34,090 nt of DNA, from the NCBI GenBank assembly GCA_017631255.1, contig JAGBTP010000040.1:1-34090 (forward strand), in the 5' to 3' direction. Below are positions 1 to 7,592 of this stretch, in pieces. A program made the translations under genes and the position numbers. The notes beneath the pieces were generated by a model. That model saw nothing but the letters and a program-made list of their open reading frames with translations, was not told the DNA's origin and searched no databases. Position 1 is the first letter of the stretch, and each line of letters starts with the position of its first letter. The stretch comes from Alistipes sp. (GTDB lineage: Bacteria; Bacteroidota; Bacteroidia; Bacteroidales; Rikenellaceae).

Positions 1-3
1 AAA

Positions 4-264
4 ATGGCACACAAAAAAGGTGTTGGTAGTTCTAAGAACGGCCGTGAGTCAGAGAGCAAGCGACTCGGTGTAAAGCTTTTCGGTGGTCAGTTCGCTAAGG
101 CGGGTAACATTATCGTTCGTCAGCGAGGCACAGTACACAACCCAGGTGAGAACGTGGGTATGGGTAAGGACCACACTCTTTTTGCATTGGTTGACGGTAC
201 AGTTAGCTTCTGCAAGAAGTCGTCTGGCAAGTCATTTGTTAGCGTAGTTCCAATGGCTGAGTAA
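4..264 (+). CDS. rpmA: 50S ribosomal protein L27
   Basis: L27 is a large-subunit ribosomal protein whose N-terminal tail reaches the peptidyl-transferase centre. The 86-residue product is full length for the family. It begins [14 protein letters not shown] and carries the typical [17 protein letters not shown] segment, so identification is secure. The start ATG is at 4, only 3 bases into the window. Its usual partner rplU (L21) would lie just outside and cannot be seen. A strong intrinsic terminator follows 36 bases after the stop. Confidence 0.98.
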   Translation: MAHKKGVGSSKNGRESESKRLGVKLFGGQFAKAGNIIVRQRGTVHNPGENVGMGKDHTLFALVDGTVSFCKKSSGKSFVSVVPMAE

Positions 265-300
265 TTAGTCGGAAACGCAACAATGCTTACACAAGAAAAG

Positions 301-324
301 GAGAGCTTCGGCTCTCTTTTTTTT
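301..324 (+). terminator. Intrinsic terminator after rpmA
   Basis: A perfect 6-bp stem (gagagc/gctctc) with a TTCG tetraloop is followed directly by eight T residues. This ends the rpmA transcript before the tRNA gene. Confidence 0.93.
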
Positions 325-364
325 GTCTGTGCGGCTCAAATAGTAATATTTCTCAAGCAGACTA

Positions 365-394
365 TTTGAGATTCGCATTTTTTCACTATCTTTG
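365..394 (+). promoter_or_regulatory. Promoter of the tRNA-Arg gene
   Basis: TTTG at 365-368 and TATCTTTG at 387-394 are separated by 18 bp, matching the Bacteroidetes -33/-7 consensus. The mature tRNA begins 10 bases after the -7 box. Confidence 0.8.
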
Positions 395-404
395 TATGTT
401 CGAC

Positions 405-476
405 GGCTCTTTAGTTCAAGGGATAGAACGAAGGTTTCCTAAACCTTAAATCCGGGTTCGAGTCCCGGAGGGGCTA
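405..476 (+). tRNA. tRNA-Arg (anticodon CCU)
   Basis: The full cloverleaf can be drawn. Acceptor stem 405-411/469-475 closes with a G-U wobble at 1-72 and has discriminator A476. The D stem is GTTC/GAAC, the anticodon stem AAGGT/ACCTT, and the T arm CCGGG-TTCGAGT-CCCGG. The seven-base loop TTCCTAA places anticodon CCT at 438-440, reading AGG arginine codons. The variable loop is four bases. CCA is not encoded (CTT follows A476), as is common in Bacteroidetes. Confidence 0.96.
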
Positions 477-481
477 CTTCG

Positions 482-512
482 GAGGGTAAGCAGAGGCTTA
501 TCCTCTTTTTTT
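482..512 (+). terminator. Terminator after tRNA-Arg
   Basis: A ten-bp stem (gagggtaagc/gcttatcctc, one G-T wobble) with loop AGAG is followed by seven Ts. The rest of the gap up to 700 (about 190 bp) shows no gene, only a short direct repeat at 665-682. Confidence 0.9.
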
Positions 513-700
513 GTATATCTGCCATCTTAGCGCAAAAGGGGTAAAAAGCGAGATTGAGAGGCTGAAAGACTTTACTTATGGAAAAATAGATACAATAAAA
601 TTTACACATAGCACACCCATAATACTGCTAATTATCAAAGATTTGCAACTCGATAGGGCTCATTTACGCATTTGTACGCATTAGAAAATCGGAAAAACAG

Positions 701-731
701 TTTCGTTACTTGCAAAAAAGTTATATCTTTG
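701..731 (+). promoter_or_regulatory. Promoter of the acyl-CoA synthetase gene
   Basis: The -7 box TATCTTTG is at 724-731, with a near-consensus TTTC at 701-704 placed 19 bp upstream. The start codon at 766 leaves a leader of roughly 28 bases. Confidence 0.7.
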
Positions 732-765
732 CAGAAGAAAATGATATTTTCAAAACCAAGATTAT

Positions 766-2469
766 ATGTTGGAAAGAAACTTAATCAAGATTTACGAGCA
801 GAGCTTCCGCAATAACCGCGAGATGTCTGCTTTGACCGACTACTTCAAGGGCGAGACATTCTCGTACTACGAGGTAGCTAAGGAGATTGCCAAGCTCCAC
901 CTCCTCTTCAAGGAGGCTGGCATCGAGGCTGGCGATAAGATTGCACTCGTAGGCCGCAACAACACTCGCTGGTGCATAAGCTACATCGCAACAATTACCT
1001 ATGGTGCTGTGATCGTGCCTATCCTTCAGGACTTCAACCCTAACGATATCATCAACATTGTTAACCACTCGGAGAGTAAGCTTCTCTTCCTCGGTGACAA
1101 CTTCTGGGATGACATCGAGGGCGAGCAGATTCCTGGTATCGCTGCGGCATTCTCGCTCACAGACTACCATGCTATCTACGAGAAGGAGGGCAACAAGCTC
1201 ACTTCGTATATGAACAACATCCTCACTCACTACCGTGTAGCATACCCTAACGGCTTCAGCATCGAGGATATTAAGTACCCTGAGGTGCCAAACGACAGCG
1301 TTTGCTTGCTCAACTACACCTCTGGTACCACAGGTTCATCGAAGGGCGTAATGCTTACCGTTAACAACCTTACCGGTAATGTGCAGTTTGCAATGGATAT
1401 GGTTAACCCAGAGACCGGCACTCACTACTTCCGTAGAGGTGGCCGCACACTCTCGTTCCTCCCATTGGCACACGCCTACGGTTGTACCTTCGACTTCTTG
1501 ACACAGTTGGCTTGCGGTGCCCACATCACACTCCTTGGACGCATCCCTTCGCCAAAGATTCTTGTCGAGGCGATGAAGCAGACCCGTCCAAATATTATTT
1601 GCTCAGTGCCACTCATCCTCGAGAAGGTATATCGTAAGAGCATCCTTCCTCTCCTTGAGAAGGGCCCTATGAGCATCGCTATGCGTATTCCACTCATCAA
1701 CACCGCTATCTACTCGACTATCAAGTCGAAGCTCATCGAGCAGTTTGGTGGCTGTGTCGAGATCTTCATCGTCGGCGGTGCAGCGCTTAACAGCGAGACT
1801 GAGGACTTCCTCCGCACCATTAAGTTCCCAATCACAGTGGGTTACGGTATGACCGAGTGCGCACCACTCATCAGCTTCGAGGATCCAGCAAACTTCAAGG
1901 CTGGCTCTTGCGGTCGCATCCTCCCACCATACCTCCTCGAGGGTAAGATTACCTCGCGCGACCCACAGAACATCCCTGGCGAGTTGCTCGTGCGTGGTGA
2001 GCATGTGATGAAGGGCTACTACAAGAATGAGGAGGCTACAAAGGCAGTACTCGACGAGGACGGCTGGCTCCACACAGGCGATATGTGTACTATGGACGAG
2101 GACGGCACGCTCTACATCCGTGGTCGTTGCAAGACTATGATTCTCTCTGGTTCTGGCCAGAACATCTACCCAGAGGAGATTGAGGAGCGCTTGAACAACC
2201 TCTATATGGTTGCCGAGTCACTCGTTATCGAGAACAATGGTCGCCTCACAGCGCTCGTAGTACCTGATTATGAGCTTGCTACGGCCGAGGGTGTCAACCT
2301 CGACAACTTGCAGGAGATTATGGACAAGAACCTTCAGGATCTTAACGGTATGGTGGCATCGTACGAGAAGATTGCCAACATCGTTATCCATCGTGAGGAG
2401 TTCGTCAAGACCCCTAAGCGAAGCATCAAGCGTTACCTTTATAGCGCTGAGCGCCTCAACCTCAACTAA
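766..2469 (+). CDS. Long-chain fatty acid--CoA ligase-like AMP-binding enzyme
   Basis: This is an ANL-superfamily adenylate-forming enzyme. Such enzymes activate a carboxylate, most likely a fatty acid, to an acyl-AMP and then to a CoA thioester. At 567 residues it has the usual length. The P-loop-like motif YTSGTTGSSKG is at residues 184-194. Further on are GYGMTECAPL, the acyl-AMP-binding segment, and GWLHTGD, typical of the hinge region. The C-terminal small domain ends KTPKRSIKRYL, with the expected lysine-rich tail. No signal peptide or transmembrane helix is visible, so it is probably cytosolic or membrane-associated. It stands alone between its own promoter and a bidirectional terminator. 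Substrate chain length cannot be read from the sequence. Confidence 0.9.
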   Translation: MLERNLIKIYEQSFRNNREMSALTDYFKGETFSYYEVAKEIAKLHLLFKEAGIEAGDKIALVGRNNTRWCISYIATITYGAVIVPILQDFNPNDIINIVNHSESKLLFLGDNFWDDIEGEQIPGIAAAFSLTDYHAIYEKEGNKLTSYMNNILTHYRVAYPNGFSIEDIKYPEVPNDSVCLLNYTSGTTGSSKGVMLTVNNLTGNVQFAMDMVNPETGTHYFRRGGRTLSFLPLAHAYGCTFDFLTQLACGAHITLLGRIPSPKILVEAMKQTRPNIICSVPLILEKVYRKSILPLLEKGPMSIAMRIPLINTAIYSTIKSKLIEQFGGCVEIFIVGGAALNSETEDFLRTIKFPITVGYGMTECAPLISFEDPANFKAGSCGRILPPYLLEGKITSRDPQNIPGELLVRGEHVMKGYYKNEEATKAVLDEDGWLHTGDMCTMDEDGTLYIRGRCKTMILSGSGQNIYPEEIEERLNNLYMVAESLVIENNGRLTALVVPDYELATAEGVNLDNLQEIMDKNLQDLNGMVASYEKIANIVIHREEFVKTPKRSIKRYLYSAERLNLN

Positions 2470-2496
2470 TAGAGTTTAGGCATTTAGGCAATAAGA

Positions 2497-2526
2497 AAAG
2501 GGTTACCGAAGTATCGGTAACCCTTT
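2497..2526. terminator. Bidirectional terminator between convergent units
   Basis: A perfect 13-bp inverted repeat, AAAGGGTTACCGA/TCGGTAACCCTTT, has loop AGTA and A/T-rich ends on both sides. It can end the acyl-CoA synthetase transcript and the minus-strand five-gene operon. Confidence 0.85.
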
Positions 2527-2579
2527 ATTCGTAGCGATTTGCTTAAGTAAGGAACTGCTTAAGCCGCAAACCCACTCAA

Positions 2580-2948
2580 TTAGAATGGGATGTCATCTAC
2601 TACACCTGCACCAGCCGAGTATGATGGCTGTGGCTCCTCAACAAATGGAGGCATATCGTGCATAGGAGGCTGTGCCTGCGACTGCACTGGCTGGATGCGC
2701 CAAGCGCGTACATCGGTGTACCATCTATCCATATACTTGCGCGACTCGATGTCGAACGACACGATGTAGTTCTCGCCCACGCGCAACGATGCAACCTCCT
2801 GACCCTTATTCATAAAGGTTACGGCCAACTCCTTGCCGTACTGCTTGTTAGGCTGCTCAAATACCACTGTCTGACGCTCCCAGCTACCGCGTGCCGACTG
2901 ACCTGATACGGGTGGGAGGATCTCTAATACTTTACCTTCGAATTCCAT
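2580..2948 (-). CDS. DUF3127 family protein with SSB-like C-terminal tip
   Basis: The 122-residue product resembles the DUF3127 family, which is widespread in Bacteroidetes and has no assigned role that I know of. Residues 1-90 form a compact beta-rich domain (MEFEGKVLEILPPVSG through RKYMDRWYTDVRAWRI), which I infer to be OB-fold-like. A Q/P-rich low-complexity linker follows, and the protein ends D-D-I-P-F. That layout of small beta domain, flexible linker and acidic tip ending in IPF copies bacterial single-stranded DNA-binding protein, whose tip recruits repair and replication enzymes. It is the last gene of the operon, 37 bp after the radical SAM gene. Family assignment is fairly confident; DNA binding is inference. 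Confidence 0.8.
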   Translation of the reverse strand: MEFEGKVLEILPPVSGQSARGSWERQTVVFEQPNKQYGKELAVTFMNKGQEVASLRVGENYIVSFDIESRKYMDRWYTDVRAWRIQPVQSQAQPPMHDMPPFVEEPQPSYSAGAGVVDDIPF

Positions 2949-2985
2949 ATTTTTCGTTTAATTAGTTTACATTCAATCCCATACA

Positions 2986-3756
2986 CTATGCCACAGAGCA
3001 AGCAATACCGAGTGCCTCGACACGCTCAGCGATGGCACGAAGCTCATCCTTCTCCACCTTCTCCAATGTCTGGCAAGGGGTGTCACGGTCCAGCGAGTAG
3101 ACCATCACCTGCTTAGGCTTAATCTCAGCAACGAGTTTCAACCACGCCGCAACCTCCTCCTCAGTTGTGTTATCGACACGCTGACCGAGGTACTCGCCCC
3201 TAAGGAACATAGTCTGCACGATGAGCTCGCCCTCAAAGGCCTTGAGAAGCTCTACGGTGCGCGCTACGGTGTAGTTGCCCTGCGGCTTGTTCATCAGCTG
3301 AACGGTGGCATCGAATGCCGAGTCGAGTTTAAGGATATTGTTATCTACGCGACGCAGCGCACGACACACATCCTCGCGATGAATCTGCGTAGCATTTGAG
3401 AGTACCGACACCTTAGCCGCTGGGCAGTGCTTATCCCTGAGGGCGATGGTGTCGCCGATAATCGACTCGAAGTCGGGGTGCATCGTAGGCTCGCCATTAC
3501 CAGCAAAGGTGATAACATCGGGAGGCGTGCCGTCAGCCACCATCTTAGCCAGCGTAGCGTCGAGCATAGCGTAGACATCCTCACGAGCATTGAAGCGGCG
3601 CTTACCTGGGTGGTCGGCATTCCAACCACACTCACAGTAGATGCAGTCGAAGCTACACAGCTTTGACTCGATAGGCAAGAGGTTGACACCGAGCGAGATG
3701 CCGAGACGGCGTGAACGCACAGGGCCAAAGATTATATTATCATATAGTGAAGTCAT
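2986..3756 (-). CDS. Radical SAM protein (COG0731-like)
   Basis: This 256-residue protein has a CX3CX2C cluster motif (C34, C38, C41) for a [4Fe-4S] cluster that cleaves S-adenosylmethionine. It is preceded by GPVRSRRLGISLGVNLLP, typical of COG0731-type Fe-S oxidoreductases related to the TYW1 wybutosine enzymes. Following segments (FAGNGEPTMHPDF, VSVLSNAT) fit the radical SAM barrel. A fourth cysteine, C43, lies just after the cluster motif. The substrate is unknown. The protein is shorter than TYW1 and shows no flavodoxin domain. It lies 25 bp downstream of ddl and 37 bp upstream of the DUF3127 gene, so it is probably co-transcribed with both. Confidence 0.87.
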   Translation of the reverse strand: MTSLYDNIIFGPVRSRRLGISLGVNLLPIESKLCSFDCIYCECGWNADHPGKRRFNAREDVYAMLDATLAKMVADGTPPDVITFAGNGEPTMHPDFESIIGDTIALRDKHCPAAKVSVLSNATQIHREDVCRALRRVDNNILKLDSAFDATVQLMNKPQGNYTVARTVELLKAFEGELIVQTMFLRGEYLGQRVDNTTEEEVAAWLKLVAEIKPKQVMVYSLDRDTPCQTLEKVEKDELRAIAERVEALGIACSVA

Positions 3757-3781
3757 AGGTCTGTTAGGTTATTTATGATGA

Positions 3782-4978
3782 TTAGTTTTTCGAACCCTTT
3801 GCGCCACCGAGCTTCGCACCGTGGCGAGCCTGATATGCAAAGATATTCTCCGAGTAGGATGTTGTCTTAAACTCCGAGTCGCGCTTACGCCTAAACGCCA
3901 CAGCGATAAGGCGATCGATAAGCTCCTCGAAGCTTACACCCGTAGCCTCCCAGAGGTAGAACGAGAGCGAGCCAGGGATGGTATTAATCTCGTTGACATA
4001 GATGCCACCCGTAGCCTCGTCAATCATAAAGTCGATACGCGATACGCCGTCGCAAGCCAGTACGCGGAAGGTCTTGCACGCCGTAGTGCGGATAAATTCT
4101 GTCACATCCTCAGGTAGGCGCGCAGGAATCTCACGCACGGTAGAGTGCATACCCTCCGAAGGCTTATTCTTGCCACCACCGAGGTATTTATCCTCGTAGC
4201 TAAGGATCTCGCCGCTACGCACCGGTGCCTCGCACACCGAAGCCTCACAGTCGTAGTAGTCGCCAAGTACCGAGCAGTTAATCTCCTTCAAATTCTCGAT
4301 AAGGCGCTCGACAATGATGCGCTTCGAGTACTTGATAGCGTTATCCACCGCCTCGATGAGCTCCTCACGGTTATGCACCGCCTTGATGCCGACGCTCGAG
4401 CCAAGGTTCGCAGGCTTAACGATGAGCGGATATGCGAGGGCCTCCGACTTAGCAATAGCCTCATCACGCTCCGAAAGCCACTCCTTGTCCGAGAACCAAG
4501 CATAGTCCACAACAGGGATTCCACTCTCACGAAGAATCATCTTCATCGCAATCTTATCCATACCATTTGCCGAGGCAAGAGGGTTAGGCGATGCGTATGG
4601 GATGCCGGTCATCTCAACCAAGCCCTGGAACGAGCCATCCTCGCCCGAGGTGCCGTGCAGCGCTGGGAGGATGACATCGAGCGTAGTCACCACATCACTG
4701 CCGAAGAGCGGCTTGCGCACCTTGTAGAGGTGGTTGTCGCCATAGACAGGACGCAAATAGACCTCCTGCACCGAGCTAAGCAGGGCCTTCATATCGCGAT
4801 AGTTGTCCGTAGTACGGAGCTTGTCGCCCGTGTACCAGCGGCCCTCCTTCGAGATGTAGATAGGCACAATGTTATACTTCTCGGCACTCATTGCAGCCAT
4901 AGTCTGCGCTGCGGTGATTACCGAAATCTCGTTCTCCACAGAGCGACCACCAAAAATTACTCCTACATTGATTTTCAT
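3782..4978 (-). CDS. ddl: D-alanine--D-alanine ligase
   Basis: This ATP-grasp ligase joins two D-alanines for the peptidoglycan stem peptide. Its 398 residues exceed the usual 300-370, partly through a charged C-terminal tail ending GAKLGGAKGSKN. Visible family motifs are GVIFGGRSVENEIS near the N-terminus, HGTSGEDGSFQG (108-119), KPANLGSSVGI (189-198), SYEDKYL (260-266) and the metal/substrate motif NEINTIPGS (329-337). A tyrosine-containing loop (SYEDKY) is kept, favouring D-Ala-D-Ala over D-Ala-D-Lac, though specificity cannot be settled by eye. It follows the Mur ligase gene by 22 bp, which matches the pathway: Ddl makes the dipeptide that a MurF enzyme attaches. Confidence 0.94.
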   Translation of the reverse strand: MKINVGVIFGGRSVENEISVITAAQTMAAMSAEKYNIVPIYISKEGRWYTGDKLRTTDNYRDMKALLSSVQEVYLRPVYGDNHLYKVRKPLFGSDVVTTLDVILPALHGTSGEDGSFQGLVEMTGIPYASPNPLASANGMDKIAMKMILRESGIPVVDYAWFSDKEWLSERDEAIAKSEALAYPLIVKPANLGSSVGIKAVHNREELIEAVDNAIKYSKRIIVERLIENLKEINCSVLGDYYDCEASVCEAPVRSGEILSYEDKYLGGGKNKPSEGMHSTVREIPARLPEDVTEFIRTTACKTFRVLACDGVSRIDFMIDEATGGIYVNEINTIPGSLSFYLWEATGVSFEELIDRLIAVAFRRKRDSEFKTTSYSENIFAYQARHGAKLGGAKGSKN

Positions 4979-5000
4979 CGTTATATTCTTTATTTGTTAA

Positions 5001-6563
5001 TTACTTAAATGAGTCGGGCAGGTCGTTTTCATACAGCACCACATCGCCACCCTTGAGGCGTGGACTAAGGTCGGCCATAGCCTCGCTGAACGAGTCGACA
5101 ATCTGCACCCTATCTGCGGCATACCCCGCCTCGCTGAGGCCCGTAGTTATGGCCTCACGGTTTACGGCATTTACCACATATACCCTATCGGCATTCGACT
5201 TGGCTATATCCCTACCGAACGCCCTATTATTCTCATACTGACGCGCACCCATCTCCACGAAGCCTGGCGTCACGACATATCTCGACCCAGATGTCTCAAA
5301 GCCCGCCAACACCTCGAGTGCCATACGCGCACCTGTGGGATTAGAGTTGTAGGCATCGTCAAGAATAGTGACACCACCCTGACGGCGGAGGCTTAAGCGG
5401 TGCTCCACCTGCTCTATCTGCCTTACAGCCCTACGACGCTGCTCAATACCGACACCCATATACTCCGCAATGGCGAGTGCTGCGGTGATATTGAGGATGT
5501 TACCCCTACCAAGGATATGCGTAGCATAGCCCTCATCCACGCCACCTTCAGCCTTTGCGACGCTAAAGCGTGTCTCCGTAGCTCCGTAGACCACATCCGT
5601 TGCACGATACTCTGCCGCTGCGTTATCCACGGCATAGGTATGCACCTTGATGCCTGTCGATGCGATATGTCGTGCTGCCGCCTCCGAGTCGATATTAATG
5701 ATACCGAAGCCACCCTCGGGCAGAGCATCTATAAGTTCGAACTTGGTGCGCGCTACATTCTCCACGCTGCCAAAGGTCTCGAGGTGCATCTCGCCCACCG
5801 AGGTTACGATACCCATCTCGGGTGCAACGAGGTCACATATCTCCTTGATATCGCCGCTCTGCTTGGCACCCATCTCGACGATAAAGACCTCGTGGTGGGG
5901 CTTAAGGTGCTCCCTCACAGTGCGCACCACGCCAAGCGTAGTGTTAAAGTTACCTGGTGTCATAAGCACATTATACCTCTCAGAGAGTAGGCGGAAGAGG
6001 AAGTGCTTTGTCGATGTCTTGCCAAAGCTACCCGTGATGCCAATAATCCTTAGGTGCGGCATTGCGCGCAGACGGCGCTTAGCATCGTTGTAGTACCAGC
6101 GTGTTATCGCCGCCTCAAGCGGCTGGTTAATTGTACCAGCAAGGATAGTCCAATAGTCCAATGACAGGAGCATCATCACCATAAGTGCGTACTCGACTGC
6201 GTAGATATGCGTCACCGTAACAATGGCCACCGTAATGAGCAATCGCGTAGCAATCAGTCGCTTAACGCGCATCGTATATGCGATGGGTATCTTGTACTTT
6301 ATCGACAGCTCGGCAATAGCAATAACCGCCATCCACACCATAACCACCGTAAGCAGCGCCCAGTGCTCCGTCACAACAAAAAGCAGCGCCGCCACCACAG
6401 CAAGGATATTCGAGCGCATATGCCACTCGCCCGTATTGCGCAGCCAGCGGTTATATCGCTCCACGCGGTAGGAGTTCTGCTGAAACATCTGCACCGAGTA
6501 GCGCATCGTAGCCCATAGGAACAGGAGCCACACCAATGAGAATATGTGTACCGTGATATTCAT
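5001..6563 (-). CDS. Membrane-anchored MurF-type Mur ligase
   Basis: This 520-residue protein has two parts. Residues 1-150 hold about five hydrophobic segments (roughly 4-20, 51-68, 69-87, 104-123, 125-145) where cytosolic MurF has its UDP-sugar-binding domain. From about 170 comes a Mur-ligase central domain with ATP loop GITGSFGKTST (175-185), TPGNFNTTLGV, EMGAKQSGDI and TSVGEMHLETFG. The C-terminal domain carries DDAYNSNPTGARMALE, a MurF signature. The expected reaction is ATP-dependent addition of D-Ala-D-Ala, or a similar unit, to a muropeptide. The membrane region and missing UDP domain suggest a lipid-linked or otherwise unusual acceptor. It sits 5 bp after the hydrolase gene and 22 bp before ddl. 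Whether a canonical murF exists elsewhere is unknown. Confidence 0.85.
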   Translation of the reverse strand: MNITVHIFSLVWLLFLWATMRYSVQMFQQNSYRVERYNRWLRNTGEWHMRSNILAVVAALLFVVTEHWALLTVVMVWMAVIAIAELSIKYKIPIAYTMRVKRLIATRLLITVAIVTVTHIYAVEYALMVMMLLSLDYWTILAGTINQPLEAAITRWYYNDAKRRLRAMPHLRIIGITGSFGKTSTKHFLFRLLSERYNVLMTPGNFNTTLGVVRTVREHLKPHHEVFIVEMGAKQSGDIKEICDLVAPEMGIVTSVGEMHLETFGSVENVARTKFELIDALPEGGFGIINIDSEAAARHIASTGIKVHTYAVDNAAAEYRATDVVYGATETRFSVAKAEGGVDEGYATHILGRGNILNITAALAIAEYMGVGIEQRRRAVRQIEQVEHRLSLRRQGGVTILDDAYNSNPTGARMALEVLAGFETSGSRYVVTPGFVEMGARQYENNRAFGRDIAKSNADRVYVVNAVNREAITTGLSEAGYAADRVQIVDSFSEAMADLSPRLKGGDVVLYENDLPDSFK

Positions 6564-6568
6564 CCCTG

Positions 6569-7333
6569 CTATTGAATCTTAAGAAACGCCTTCATTGTCT
6601 CCTGCCACAACGCCTTCTGCTCAATCATCGCAAAGTGACCCGCACCCTTAGCAACCACAAGGCCTGCATCGGGAATGAGTCGCTCCATAGTGCGCGCATC
6701 ACTAAGTGGCGTTGCGGTGTCCAGCTCACCCCAGAAGAGGAGTACGGGAGCCTTGATGCGCGGCATCACCGAGCATAGGTCCTCGTTCACACACTTCGAT
6801 AGTATGGCGCGCATCATAGGCGTAGCACGATTGTAGTCCGACGATGCGGCGCGCGCACGACGCTGCTCGAGGAGCATATTTGCCTTGGTGCGACCTATGA
6901 GTATGGGCAGAGCGTGCTTGAGGAGTTTGTAGGTGTAGACCTTACGATAGTAGCTCAACGAGCGGCGAGGCTTGACACCCGCAGCATCGGCAAGCACCAC
7001 GCTTTTAACCTCGTTACGCGAGGCATAGAGTAGCGACACACGACCACCGAACGAGTGGCCGACAAGGGTTGGCATCGTGATGCCCTCGTGAGCAACGAGA
7101 GCCTCTATCGAGCGAGTGTACTCCTCGACACCCCACACCTCACTTGGCTCGTTGCTATGGCCAAAGCCCGCAAAATCTACCGCCACAACCCTATGGCGGC
7201 CCTTGAGGAGCTCCGCAGTGTCGTTCCAAATAGTACGATCGCAGCCCCAGCCGTGGAGCAGGATAATCGCATCCCCCTCACCCTCAAGAGAGTATGCAAT
7301 CTCAACACCGTTATATGTAAAACGCTTGTCCAT
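6569..7333 (-). CDS. Alpha/beta hydrolase
   Basis: This is a single-domain alpha/beta-fold hydrolase of 254 residues counted from ATG 7333. The nucleophile elbow is GHSFGG (92-97, Ser94). The oxyanion-hole segment is HGWG (27-30), and the likely acid and base are Asp205 (FWGELDTATP) and His233 (GAGHFAM). No signal peptide is seen, so it should be cytosolic. An in-frame TTG at 7354 would add seven residues. That codon lies inside the promoter region, upstream of the predicted transcript start, so ATG 7333 is preferred. It heads the operon, 5 bp before the Mur ligase. The substrate is unknown; context suggests an ester or amide related to envelope precursors. Confidence 0.88.
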   Translation of the reverse strand: MDKRFTYNGVEIAYSLEGEGDAIILLHGWGCDRTIWNDTAELLKGRHRVVAVDFAGFGHSNEPSEVWGVEEYTRSIEALVAHEGITMPTLVGHSFGGRVSLLYASRNEVKSVVLADAAGVKPRRSLSYYRKVYTYKLLKHALPILIGRTKANMLLEQRRARAASSDYNRATPMMRAILSKCVNEDLCSVMPRIKAPVLLFWGELDTATPLSDARTMERLIPDAGLVVAKGAGHFAMIEQKALWQETMKAFLKIQ

Positions 7334-7338
7334 AAATG

Positions 7339-7368
7339 CAAAGGTACGAAACAATTCTCAAATCGCAA
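7339..7368 (-). promoter_or_regulatory. Promoter of the hydrolase-Mur ligase-ddl operon
   Basis: Read on the minus strand, TACCTTTG (7346 to 7339) is a good -7 box, with a weak TTG element (7368-7366) 19 bp upstream. Only five bases separate the box from ATG 7333, so the transcript would be leaderless or nearly so. Confidence 0.6.
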
Positions 7369-7508
7369 TAGTCATAGCGCAAAAATAATAGGTAACCTGT
7401 ATGCGATTTTTACCCTGCACAAATCTTTATTTTGCTGCAAACTCTATTCGACTCCACCGCCAACCAATTCCCCGTCAATAGGGGGCATCGTTAGTCTCGA
7501 TAAAGAGA

Positions 7509-7553
7509 TTGGGCCGAATGGATAGTACTATGCGTACGCTCCATTCAGCCCAA
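7509..7553 (-). terminator. Probable terminator after the lumazine-synthase-like gene
   Basis: A 14-bp stem with one mismatch (7509-7522/7540-7553) and a 17-base loop is followed on the minus strand by the T-rich AATCTCTTTATC. The surrounding gap 7355-7592 shows no gene. Confidence 0.6.
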
Positions 7554-7592
7554 TAACTGCGGGGCAAACAAGTCCCCGTATTGCAAAAGTTA

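Noticed and set aside
4145..5008. Long plus-strand open frame (287 codons) opposite ddl and the end of the Mur ligase gene
   Set aside because: It is antisense to two well-identified genes. Its His/Arg/Leu-rich translation is typical of shadow frames in codon-biased DNA, and it has no family motif.
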